From contig DFEG01000026.1 in assembly GCA_002369075.1 (NCBI GenBank), positions 61,607-92,110 on the forward strand: 30,504 bases of DNA. The letters are read 5' to 3'. This DNA is from Bacteroidales bacterium UBA3808 (GTDB lineage: Bacteria; Bacteroidota; Bacteroidia; Bacteroidales; Paludibacteraceae). The position numbers were made by a program, and so were the translations under genes. How positions within the stretch are numbered: the first letter of the stretch is position 1; every line of letters begins with the position of its first letter. Below the pieces are notes generated by a model. It was given only the letters and a program-made list of their open reading frames with translations. It made no database searches and was not told the origin of the DNA. Positions 1-7,339 of the stretch are shown piece by piece.

Positions 1-552
1 GTCGCCTACGAAGAGCGTACTCTCCGGCTGTGCACCGAGCATCTCAAGCACTCTTCTGGCGCACGGTTCGGAGGGTTTGAGTGCGCCTAATTCCGGCGCC
101 GCCACCAGCAGGTCGAACATGTCCGGAGCTATTCCTAACGCCTCGAGTTTCTCTGCGACACATCCGTAGTCGGAGTAGACGGCCAGTCTAAGTCCCTTTT
201 CTTTTGCCTCCCGGATGAGTTCCATCACCTCTTGCCGCGGGCGGCAATGGCGTTTGATGAGGCGCAGCATAGCGGGCATGTACACCTGACGGTACCATGT
301 AGCCGCCATTCCTGCCGTCCACCAGTGTCCTCGCGCCATTGAGGTGAAGAAGAAATCAAAAAATTCCTCCTCGGAGGCAAACTGTACGTAGTGTGCATTG
401 CGTCTGGCGAGGCGTTCTGCAGCCAGAAGCGGCAGGCACCACCAGAGGCGTCTTACCATCCGCCGCGCCAGACCCGTTTTGTCATACAGCGTTCCGTCCA
501 GATCGAGCACGACGCTCTGTACGCCGTTTAGCACGTTCTTTTTGTCTGTCAT
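1..552 (-). CDS. HAD-family hydrolase/phosphatase, 3' end cut by window edge
   Basis: The first 184 codons are present. HAD motif I is seen as VVLDLDGTLYD near residues 14-24, with the nucleophile Asp and the general acid Asp two residues later. Motif II is the Ser of VYSDYG, the motif III Lys lies in ALKPS, and motif IV begins (FVGD) at the very edge. The insert between motifs I and II is alpha-helical, so a C1-cap, phosphoglycolate-phosphatase-like fold is likely. The substrate cannot be told. The ATG at 550-552 lies inside the end of the preceding GH3 gene, in another frame, so translation is probably coupled. Family assignment is firm; function is open. Confidence 0.85.
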   Translation of the reverse strand, partial: MTDKKNVLNGVQSVVLDLDGTLYDKTGLARRMVRRLWWCLPLLAAERLARRNAHYVQFASEEEFFDFFFTSMARGHWWTAGMAATWYRQVYMPAMLRLIKRHCRPRQEVMELIREAKEKGLRLAVYSDYGCVAEKLEALGIAPDMFDLLVAAPELGALKPSEPCARRVLEMLGAQPESTLFVGD

Positions 553-2341
553 CTATCTTATTCGCATTTTTAATCACATTCTCGCTAAATCGCTCAAAAC
601 GGTTCTCCCAGCGGAGCAGCATGTTGAACCGGTTGCGGCGTTTCTCGTCCTGCATCAGCAGGTTGAACTTGAACTGCCCGTCCCTGAATCCGTCCTTCAG
701 GCACGCCGCCTTAAAGCGCGCGTATGCGTTGGATAAAAGGATATGCGCCTCGGGTTCGTGCAGACGGAACGACTGCCGCTTGGACTCGTACTCGAGGTTG
801 ATATGCTGCAGTTTCTCATCGACCACATTGGTGAACGCGTCTGCCTGCTCCTGGTTGATCTTCTCATCGGCAAACTCGTAGTAGAAATGGTACTTCGACT
901 CCTCCACATCGGCAAATCCGACGAAGAACTTGGTCTTGATACCCGTCTCGTCCTCCGCCTGGTGTACGGCATCCATGAACTGAGGCTCATAGAGTTTCTC
1001 GCCCGTCATGGAGACGATGCCGTTGACCTTAGATACCATGTGTACCGTCGGGGTATTGAGGTACTTGCCGCCGACCTCCACGAGGTCGTTCATGTTGTAC
1101 CGGAAGAGCCCCGAATAGGTCGTTACGTAGGCGCAATAGCGTTTGCCTAACTCCAGCTCGTCAATCTGTTTGAAATGCTTGTGGGGCTTATCCAGTTCGC
1201 TCTCCTCAACAAACTCATAATAATGGAACTGCGGGAACAGGACTGACTCGTTGGTATCGTCCAGCGAGAAACCGAACCGGCACTCCGTGGCGATATACCC
1301 GAGTTCCTGATAGAAGGTCTTGTCCCAATCGAACTGGTCCATGTACTTGTCCATGTATATCTTGGTGTTGCCGCATTTCCAGGTACTGAGGTACTGGAGC
1401 CACGGCCAGAAATCGCGCGGGTACAGATGTCCCTTCTCGGCGAGTATCTTCCTCAGTTCCGCTGCGCGCTCGGGTCTCGGGGATATGTATGCGTCCAGCT
1501 CGGACCGTATCTCGAACGGGATATCCACATCCTCGCTGATGGTGCCGTGCTCGATATCGGAGATCATCTGCTCGGTGTTCTCGTTGAGCGCGCGCAGCAG
1601 CTCCAGAATGGTCGATGGGTTAGCCGTCGCCCAGAGGGTCACGTCGCGGTGTTGGAGCGCCAGACGCATCAGCACATAGTTCCGCGTGCCGTAGTCCGGG
1701 ATGGACATCACGGAGGCGGGAGCCGTGTAATGCTTCTTGATGATGGGCGGAATGTCGCGTACCAGCACGCCGCTCACGGAGCCGAAGAGCGTGCCGTCCG
1801 GCGCGTAACCCTCTACTTCCTTGCCCACCGTCGTGAAGATATGTCCGCCGAAGATATGGCTGCGGTGCTTCACGAAGTTCCAGGTCCATATATGGCTCAT
1901 GCGGCCGTACACGTCCTTGAGGTACTTATGGGTCATCGGGATCCATTTGGGCTCCGAGGTTGTGCCCGAAGTGGTGGCGTACATATCCGGCTTGCCGGGG
2001 AAGAGCACGTTCTCCTCGCCGTGCTTGTGGCGCTCTACGTACGGACGCAGCGTCTCGAACGAGTCGTTCACCGGCACGTAGAGCCGGTACAGCCGGAAGA
2101 AATCCTCCGTGCTCGTAGCCGAGAGGATCCGGTCGAAATGGTGCTCCCTGCCATAGACGGTGTCGCGGGATATATTGAGGATGTCGCGGAGCGTCTTCTC
2201 CGCCGCATGACGGGGGTTCCGGCTCCACATCCTGAGCCGGATGGTCTGCATACCGCCGACGATCATCAGCATGAAATTAATCAACCACGGGTACGGCAAC
2301 GCCCTACCCTCCTGATCCAAGTATGGTTTGTTTTTTGCCAT
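482..2341 (-). CDS. GH3 (auxin-responsive promoter) family acyl-adenylating enzyme
   Basis: A 619-residue protein of the GH3 family, relatives of the plant enzymes that adenylate a carboxylic acid and join it to an amine. Residues 124-132 hold the ATP-binding TSGTTSEPK motif. Later come a GLFRYNMNDL segment and MTGEKLYE, both typical of the family. Bacterial GH3 proteins have no well-established substrate. I chose the start MAKNKPYL at 2341, which follows the stop of the upstream gene (2344) almost directly; a longer frame to 2437 would only run back into that gene. After the family C-terminus (DGQFKFNLL) there is an Arg/Lys-rich tail of about 45 residues, whose last 23 codons overlap the HAD gene. 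The family call is secure; the reaction is not. Confidence 0.85.
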   Translation of the reverse strand: MAKNKPYLDQEGRALPYPWLINFMLMIVGGMQTIRLRMWSRNPRHAAEKTLRDILNISRDTVYGREHHFDRILSATSTEDFFRLYRLYVPVNDSFETLRPYVERHKHGEENVLFPGKPDMYATTSGTTSEPKWIPMTHKYLKDVYGRMSHIWTWNFVKHRSHIFGGHIFTTVGKEVEGYAPDGTLFGSVSGVLVRDIPPIIKKHYTAPASVMSIPDYGTRNYVLMRLALQHRDVTLWATANPSTILELLRALNENTEQMISDIEHGTISEDVDIPFEIRSELDAYISPRPERAAELRKILAEKGHLYPRDFWPWLQYLSTWKCGNTKIYMDKYMDQFDWDKTFYQELGYIATECRFGFSLDDTNESVLFPQFHYYEFVEESELDKPHKHFKQIDELELGKRYCAYVTTYSGLFRYNMNDLVEVGGKYLNTPTVHMVSKVNGIVSMTGEKLYEPQFMDAVHQAEDETGIKTKFFVGFADVEESKYHFYYEFADEKINQEQADAFTNVVDEKLQHINLEYESKRQSFRLHEPEAHILLSNAYARFKAACLKDGFRDGQFKFNLLMQDEKRRNRFNMLLRWENRFERFSENVIKNANKIDDRQKERAKRRTERRARSGRNAV

Positions 2342-2343
2342 GG

Positions 2344-2937
2344 CTATCTGATATCCTTTTTGACGACGCGGTAATGAGGGTGATAGGCTTGTCTGTATTG
2401 CTCGGAATGGCGGACAGCCTGGTCCTTCGAGGCACATTCCGACAAGGCGCTGCGCAATGCTTCATCCGCCGGGACGGACACTTTCAGACGGTCAACGATG
2501 GATACTATTGTCTGCCATTCCTCCGCCCAGGGAATGGTGGATTGCGAGGTGTTGTTGCTTTGCAGAAAAGCACGGAGCAGTTCCTCCTCGGCCATCTTTC
2601 CTTCTATCACGCTACGCAAATGTATGCGCACATATTGGTTGTTGGCACCCACGGGCTCCTCATATGGAGCCGGAACGGTGTCTGTACCGGCTATTTGGAT
2701 TTCTTCGTGCAGGTAACGACGGACAGAAGCAGTGTCCGTTATGAAATGTTGCGGGCCGAAATGAGCTTGGTAGAACGATTTGTAAATATCCTGCAAAGTG
2801 GCTTGGGGATATTCGTTTACTATCCGGAGAATGGCATCCTCTACCCTTTGCGATGGCAGCGGAACGGAACTGTCATTCTGTGCTTTCAATGTGGCTGCGA
2901 AAAACAACACACATGCTAAAATGATGAATTTTCTCAT
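2344..2937 (-). CDS. Secreted protein of unknown function
   Basis: A 197-residue protein with a clear signal peptide (MRKFIILACVLFFAATLKA, cleavage likely before Gln20). The mature part is helical and polar, with a striking YQAHFGPQHF stretch around residues 52-61. There are no Cys residues after the signal and no lipobox, so it is probably periplasmic or exported and soluble. I do not recognise the family. It is the first gene behind the promoter at 2980-3010, with a leader of about 40 nt, and its stop lies 2 bp before the GH3 start, so it heads the operon with GH3 and the HAD hydrolase. Confidence 0.75.
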   Translation of the reverse strand: MRKFIILACVLFFAATLKAQNDSSVPLPSQRVEDAILRIVNEYPQATLQDIYKSFYQAHFGPQHFITDTASVRRYLHEEIQIAGTDTVPAPYEEPVGANNQYVRIHLRSVIEGKMAEEELLRAFLQSNNTSQSTIPWAEEWQTIVSIVDRLKVSVPADEALRSALSECASKDQAVRHSEQYRQAYHPHYRVVKKDIR

Positions 2938-2979
2938 TGTTTATGCGATACTTTGGTCGCGTGAATAACTATTACGCTG

Positions 2980-3010
2980 CAAAGATACTGCTTTTTTTTG
3001 ATATATGCAA
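2980..3010 (-). promoter_or_regulatory. Bacteroidetes-type promoter for the secreted protein-GH3-HAD operon
   Basis: On the minus strand TTGCAT (-33) is followed after a 20-nt gap by TATCTTTG (-7, at 2980-2987), matching TTG-N20-TAnnTTTG. The spacer holds an A-run. Start codon at 2937. Confidence 0.75.
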
Positions 3011-3098
3011 GTCTTATCCTAAAAAATCTCCCTTTATATACCTTTTACCTCATTTATTCCTTTCTTTTTCTCCGCCGCCGCGTTCCGCTCTATAATAC

Positions 3099-3126
3099 AA
3101 AAAAAAGACCGCATTAACGGTCTTTT
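3099..3126 (-). terminator. Rho-independent terminator of tRNA-Ala
   Basis: Perfect 9-bp inverted repeat AAAAGACCG/CGGTCTTTT with a 6-nt loop. On the minus strand it is followed by eight T residues. It sits directly downstream of the tRNA and could also work on the other strand. Confidence 0.8.
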
Positions 3127-3128
3127 CG

Positions 3129-3202
3129 TGGAGTATAGCGGACTCGAACCGCTCACCTCAACACTGCCAGTGTTGCGCTCTAGCCAGATGAGCTAATACC
3201 CC
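3129..3202 (-). tRNA. tRNA-Ala (anticodon GGC)
   Basis: A 74-nt cloverleaf on the minus strand. The 7-bp acceptor stem GGGGTAT/ATACTCC contains the G3-U70 wobble that is the identity mark for alanyl-tRNA synthetase. D stem GCTC/GAGC, anticodon stem CAACA/TGTTG with loop CTGGCAG (anticodon GGC), and T arm AGCGG-TTCGAGT-CCGCT are all intact. The discriminator base is A, and the 3' CCA is not encoded. Confidence 0.95.
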
Positions 3203-3255
3203 TCGCATTCGGCAATTTGCCGGGGCCCAAGAACTACCTGGGAGAAAATCGGGTG

Positions 3256-3287
3256 CAAAATTACAAAAATATTTTGATATATGCAAA
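3256..3287 (-). promoter_or_regulatory. Promoter of tRNA-Ala
   Basis: Minus strand TTTGCAT (-33, plus-strand 3281-3287) and TAATTTTG (-7, 3256-3263) separated by 20 nt. Its -33 box lies inside the spacer of the divergent ispE promoter. Confidence 0.7.
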
Positions 3288-3303
3288 TTTTTTCGTAATT
3301 TTG
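3273..3303 (+). promoter_or_regulatory. Promoter of ispE
   Basis: TTTG at 3273-3276 and TAATTTTG at 3296-3303, gap 19 nt, 22 nt before the ATG at 3326. It overlaps the divergent tRNA promoter. Confidence 0.7.
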
Positions 3304-3325
3304 CAGCATATTATTTTAATTTGTT

Positions 3326-4231
3326 ATGTTATTATATCCGAATTGCAAGATTAATTTGGGGCTCAGGGTGATACGTAGACGCCCGGACGGCTACCATGAT
3401 TTAGAAACTGTTTTTATGCCGATCTATGGTTTGCACGATGAACTGGAGGTGGGCATCATCAATGATGAAATGAGCCGCTCGCATAACGAGCTGAATGATG
3501 GATTGATGTTTCTTCAGGAGGGCATTGCGGTAGATTGTCTGGAAGAGGAGAACTTGATTGTAAAATGCTACCGGATGATTGCGAAGAAGTACAAAAAAGT
3601 GGGCAAAGTGGCTGTTCGTTTCAAAAAGAACATCCCTTTTGGAGCCGGTTTAGGAGGAGGAAGCAGCGATGCCGCGCATATGGCAATCGCCTTGAATGAG
3701 TTGTTTGAGTTACGGCTCAGCAAGGAAGAGTTGGCTAAGGAAGTAAGTGAGTTAGGTGCAGATTGTGCATTCTTTGTATATAATACGCCGTGCCTGGCTG
3801 AAGGTATCGGAGATATACTGACTCCTATAGACCTTGATTTGAAAGGGACCCGGATTGTTCTAATCAAGCCGGATGAGGGCGTGAGTACCAAAGAAGCATA
3901 CGGCGGCATCACGAAACATCCGGAGGTTGCAGGGGAGATAAAGAAGGCTGTTGCAACGATGCAACAGAAATGCACGGCGATTGATAGTGCTGTTTTTGTA
4001 AACGATTTCGAGGCAACGGTGTTTCCGAAACATCCGGTAATAGAGGAAATCAAAAAGCGTCTGCTGGACGCAGGCGCTTTTTATGCAAGTATGAGCGGTA
4101 GCGGATCAACTGTTTTCGGGCTTTTTAAGAACGATGCGGAAAGTCGTACCGACGCCCGGTTGCGAGTGCTTAAGGAGGAGTTTGCCTCCATGGTACTGCT
4201 CGACGATACGTTTGGCGAGTGGAAGGCCTAA
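3326..4231 (+). CDS. ispE: 4-diphosphocytidyl-2-C-methyl-D-erythritol kinase
   Basis: A GHMP-kinase of 301 residues that phosphorylates CDP-methylerythritol with ATP in the non-mevalonate isoprenoid pathway. The N-terminal PNCKINLGL carries the catalytic Lys8. The ATP-binding glycine loop PFGAGLGGGSSDAA is at residues 104-117, with the catalytic Asp115, and the third GHMP motif MSGSGSTVFGLF lies near the C-terminus. The length fits the family (about 285-300). Another gene of the same pathway, ispF, is in this window at 20 kb. The last 126 bp, coding for conserved sequence, are shared antisense with the histidine kinase gene. Confidence 0.96.
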   Translation: MLLYPNCKINLGLRVIRRRPDGYHDLETVFMPIYGLHDELEVGIINDEMSRSHNELNDGLMFLQEGIAVDCLEEENLIVKCYRMIAKKYKKVGKVAVRFKKNIPFGAGLGGGSSDAAHMAIALNELFELRLSKEELAKEVSELGADCAFFVYNTPCLAEGIGDILTPIDLDLKGTRIVLIKPDEGVSTKEAYGGITKHPEVAGEIKKAVATMQQKCTAIDSAVFVNDFEATVFPKHPVIEEIKKRLLDAGAFYASMSGSGSTVFGLFKNDAESRTDARLRVLKEEFASMVLLDDTFGEWKA

Positions 4232-5251
4232 TCCCCACCCACGCTCCTTGGAAGTAAAGCCCGGCTCGAAAATTCGACGCTGGGTTTTATTGTCTATGCC
4301 TTTGCCGGTATCGGTGATGTCAAGCATGACCTCGTGTTCGTGCTCCAGAAGCTGTAGTGTGATTGTTCCGTTGCCGGAGATAGCGTCCACCGCATTCTTT
4401 AGGAGGTTCTCGATAACCCACTGCAGAAGAGGCGCATTGAGCATGACGCAACGCTCAACTTCCACAAGACAGCTGTCATCGATGGTTATCCTATTAGATA
4501 TACGCGCACGCATGTAGGCAACGGCGTTATGCACTACCGGAATAAGGTTCTCCGGCTTGAGTGCCGGCTCCGAACCGATTTTCTGGAAACGGTCGGCTAT
4601 CATCTGCAGACGTTCTATGTCACCCTTCATCTTGACCACATACTCATCGGCGGGATATTCATCCGCAAGGAGCTGCTGCCATGCATTGAGGGACGAAATC
4701 GGCGTGCCGAGCTGGTGCGCCGTTTCTTTGGAAAGACCTACCCAGAGACGGTTTTCCTCGCTCCGCTGACCGGTAAGCATCGTAATGACGGCTATTGTAA
4801 TGAAGATGAAGATCAGCGCAAACTGGGCGTACGGTACGTAGCGCAGACGCGTGATAAGCGAACTGTCATCCCAATAGATATACTGGGTGGTAGTCTCGTC
4901 TATCTTCAGTTCAATCGGTCCATGGTGCTTATCCGGCGTCAGACGGTTATGAGCCCGGGCGAGTTTCTCGCCTTTGGCATTACGGGAGGCCAGGATATTC
5001 CCCTCCTCGTCACAGATATAGACAGGGATGGTGGTGTTCTTCTCGATAATGGAGGAGGAAAAGTCAATGTCCGCATCGTCATCCGCAAAGATGATCTGGC
5101 GCGTGGCATCCGCCCAAATGGACATGTTCTTCTGCTCCTCCGCCTGTAGAGAGCGCGCGAGATTGTTGGTGAACAAGACGGAAATAGCCACGATAAACAT
5201 GGCTATTACCAATACTATTGTTCCTATCTGTCTATTGGACATATTATCCAA
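4106..5251 (-). CDS. Membrane-bound sensor histidine kinase
   Basis: A 381-residue protein with membrane helices at about 9-29 and 140-160 flanking a sensor domain of about 110 residues. The dimerisation domain holds LSKETAHQLGTP, with the phospho-acceptor His179. The N box has Asn286 (ENLLKNAVDAI), G1 is DTGKGID (314-320) and G2 is GWGLGL (338-343), so the catalytic core is intact. No response regulator lies nearby. Its start overlaps the end of mmdB by 8 bp, so it is probably co-translated with the methylmalonyl-CoA decarboxylase operon. Its signal is unknown. The last 42 codons run antisense into ispE. Confidence 0.92.
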   Translation of the reverse strand: MDNMSNRQIGTIVLVIAMFIVAISVLFTNNLARSLQAEEQKNMSIWADATRQIIFADDDADIDFSSSIIEKNTTIPVYICDEEGNILASRNAKGEKLARAHNRLTPDKHHGPIELKIDETTTQYIYWDDSSLITRLRYVPYAQFALIFIFITIAVITMLTGQRSEENRLWVGLSKETAHQLGTPISSLNAWQQLLADEYPADEYVVKMKGDIERLQMIADRFQKIGSEPALKPENLIPVVHNAVAYMRARISNRITIDDSCLVEVERCVMLNAPLLQWVIENLLKNAVDAISGNGTITLQLLEHEHEVMLDITDTGKGIDNKTQRRIFEPGFTSKERGWGLGLPLAKRIVEQYHGGKLLLKHSQPGVGTTFRIVLKKPENS

Positions 5252-6419
5252 GCATTGTCAGCAGTACGCCTGCCGCTACGGCAGAACCGATTACACCCGC
5301 TACGTTCGGACCCATGGCGTGCATGAGCAGGAAGTTAGAGGGGTTCTCCTCCTGTCCTACGGTCTGACTGACACGCGCAGCCATCGGCACCGCAGAGACA
5401 CCGGCTGAACCGATCAGCGGGTTGATCTTGTTCTTGAGGAAGAGGTTCATGAACTTAGCAAGCAGTACACCACCGGCTGTACCCAGACCGAAGGCTACTA
5501 TACCCATCGTGAGGATACCCAGAGTCTTGAAAGTCAGGAAGCTTCCGGCAGTAGCCGTAGCACCGACAGAGAGACCGAGGAAGATGACTACGATGTTCAT
5601 TAGCTCGTTCTGGGCGGTCTTGGACAGACGGTCCACTACTCCGCACTCTTTCATGAGGTTTCCGAGCATCAGACAGCCGATCAGCGGAGCTGCGTCCGGC
5701 AGAATGAGTGCCACGATAGCGGTAATGATGATCGGGAAGACGATCTTCTCGGTTTTGGAAACCGGACGGAGCTGGCCCATCTTGATGGCGCGTTCCTTTT
5801 TAGTCGTGAGCGCGCGCATGATAGGCGGCTGGATAACCGGAACGAGAGCCATGTAACTATACGCCGCAATGGCAATCGGGCCCAAGAGATGCGGCGCCAG
5901 TTTGGAGGTCAGGAAGATAGACGTAGGACCGTCCGCACCTCCGATGATACCGATAGAGCCTGCCTCGGCTGGCGTGAAACCCATCCAGTTGGCACACAGG
6001 AAAGTGACGAAGATACCTATCTGCGCAGCGGCGCCGAGGATCAGCGATTTCGGGTTCGCAATCAGCGGTCCGAAATCCGTCATGGCACCTACGCCGATGA
6101 AGATCAAACACGGATAAACGCCTGCCTTAACGCCTATATAGAGCACATCCAGCAGACCTGCGCCCTTGAGGATCGCCCCGTAAGAATGGTACGCTGGGCT
6201 GCTCGGATCCAGGAACGCGGTCCATAACTCATCATGGAACATGCCTGCGCCCGGGAGGTTGGTAAGCAACATACCAAAGGCAATCGGCAGCAGCAGCAAC
6301 GGCTCGTATTTCTTATGAATGGCTAAGTACAGCAGGAAGAATGACACCAGGAGCATTACGCCTTGCTGCCAAGTCATCTGCATGAACCCCATGCCCTGAA
6401 AAAATTCAAGTATGTCCAT
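5244..6419 (-). CDS. mmdB: Na+-pumping methylmalonyl-CoA decarboxylase, beta subunit
   Basis: A 391-residue polytopic membrane protein of the OadB/MmdB/GcdB family, which decarboxylates carboxybiotin and exports Na+. The conserved re-entrant segment GGADGPT is at residues 160-166, with Asp163 as the expected ion-site residue. Hydrophobic helices fill nearly the whole length, which is normal for the family. The MmdA-type carboxyltransferase and the epimerase in the same operon point to methylmalonyl-CoA rather than oxaloacetate as substrate. The spacer to mmdC is made of 7-bp repeats. Confidence 0.95.
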   Translation of the reverse strand: MDILEFFQGMGFMQMTWQQGVMLLVSFFLLYLAIHKKYEPLLLLPIAFGMLLTNLPGAGMFHDELWTAFLDPSSPAYHSYGAILKGAGLLDVLYIGVKAGVYPCLIFIGVGAMTDFGPLIANPKSLILGAAAQIGIFVTFLCANWMGFTPAEAGSIGIIGGADGPTSIFLTSKLAPHLLGPIAIAAYSYMALVPVIQPPIMRALTTKKERAIKMGQLRPVSKTEKIVFPIIITAIVALILPDAAPLIGCLMLGNLMKECGVVDRLSKTAQNELMNIVVIFLGLSVGATATAGSFLTFKTLGILTMGIVAFGLGTAGGVLLAKFMNLFLKNKINPLIGSAGVSAVPMAARVSQTVGQEENPSNFLLMHAMGPNVAGVIGSAVAAGVLLTMLG

Positions 6420-6430
6420 TTGAATTTTTT

Positions 6431-6458
6431 ATTTGTGATTTGTAATTGGTGATTTAGC
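6431..6458 (-). repeat. 7-bp tandem repeat between mmdC and mmdB
   Basis: Plus-strand units ATTTGTG, ATTTGTA, ATTGGTG, ATTTAGC follow each other at exactly 7 bp. The last overlaps the mmdC stop codon (6454-6456). This is one of six such junctions in the window. Confidence 0.7.
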
Positions 6459-6903
6459 CGAGAACGATGAGGAGGTCGTCCTGCATTACGTTCTGACCGG
6501 CGGAAACGGCAATCTGTTTTACCGTACCGTCCTGCTCAGCCATGATGGCGTTCTCCATCTTCATGGACTCGAGGGTGAGAAGGGTGTCGCCGCGCTTGAC
6601 AGCCTGACCTTCCGATACCAGCACTTTGATGACCGATCCGGGCAGCGGGCTCTTTACCTGTACGCCGGCAGCGGGAGCTGCAGCAGGTTTGGGAGCCTCT
6701 GCTTTGGGAGCAGGAGCGGCAGCGGGCTTCGGCGCAGGAGCGGGAGCCGGTTTGGCTACGGGTTTCGGAGCGGGAGCAGCAGGTGCCTCGGTCTCTACGG
6801 TATATACTTTGCCGTTAACGGTTACGTTCGTTTTGCCGGCTTCGATTTCTTCTACAGCGCATTTGTACTCAGCGCCATTGATTTTGAATGTGAATTCTTT
6901 CAT
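6454..6903 (-). CDS. mmdC: Biotin carboxyl carrier subunit of methylmalonyl-CoA decarboxylase
   Basis: A 149-residue protein. It has an N-terminal beta-rich segment, an Ala/Pro/Lys linker at about 40-80, and a C-terminal biotinyl domain with ESMKMEN and the biotinylated Lys115. It moves the carboxyl group from the MmdA active site to the membrane pump MmdB. The linker is the usual flexible swinging arm. It lies between mmdD and mmdB, with repeat-built spacers on both sides. Confidence 0.95.
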   Translation of the reverse strand: MKEFTFKINGAEYKCAVEEIEAGKTNVTVNGKVYTVETEAPAAPAPKPVAKPAPAPAPKPAAAPAPKAEAPKPAAAPAAGVQVKSPLPGSVIKVLVSEGQAVKRGDTLLTLESMKMENAIMAEQDGTVKQIAVSAGQNVMQDDLLIVLG

Positions 6904-6907
6904 TGTT

Positions 6908-6942
6908 TTATTAGTTTTCAGTTGTCAGCATTCAGCTATCAG
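6908..6942 (-). repeat. 7-bp tandem repeat between mmdD and mmdC
   Basis: Plus-strand units TTATTAG, TTTTCAG, TTGTCAG, CATTCAG, CTATCAG at exactly 7-bp spacing (consensus NNNTCAG). The last unit contains the mmdD stop codon (6939-6941). The repeat ends four bases before the mmdC start codon. Confidence 0.75.
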
Positions 6943-7337
6943 AAGCCGACATTATTCATACCTACAGATTTTGTATTCCACGCGGTCTCGTGTTGTTTGA
7001 GGGAGATCATGGCGGTGGGAATATCATGTTTGGCGTCATGCGCGAGGAAAAGCGCATACGCGATAGCAGCGATGTCTTCATCACCTGCTTGGGCGAGAGA
7101 CATGGCGATAGCAGCCTTTGTGCCCTCGTCCGTAGGCTCCGCCGGTTTGGCGGGAGTCTGCGGAGCGGGAGCAGGAGCGGGTTTCTCGGCTTTCGGGGTA
7201 CGCGGGGCTGTGGCTTTCTGCATGATCCATCCGAAGAACTGGAGGATGAACACAAGACAGATAAGCAAAACCAGCACGATGCCGAAGCCCAAACCGGTTA
7301 CAATCCATGTCTCTGCTGTTACTGCTAATAGTATCAT
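6939..7337 (-). CDS. mmdD: Methylmalonyl-CoA decarboxylase, small membrane (delta) subunit
   Basis: A 132-residue OadG/MmdD-like protein. One membrane helix at about 10-38 is followed by a Pro/Ala-rich linker (52-70) and a soluble helical tail. In known enzymes this subunit anchors and assembles the carboxyltransferase and beta subunits. Its start (7337) follows the mmdA stop (7340) with no gap. Sequence conservation is weak in this family, so the call rests on topology and position in the operon. Confidence 0.85.
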   Translation of the reverse strand: MILLAVTAETWIVTGLGFGIVLVLLICLVFILQFFGWIMQKATAPRTPKAEKPAPAPAPQTPAKPAEPTDEGTKAAIAMSLAQAGDEDIAAIAYALFLAHDAKHDIPTAMISLKQHETAWNTKSVGMNNVGF

Positions 7338-7339
7338 AA

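Noticed and set aside
1427..2374. Long open frame antisense to the GH3 gene
   Set aside because: It mirrors a clear GH3 coding frame and has no family features; high-GC codon use leaves the opposite frame open.
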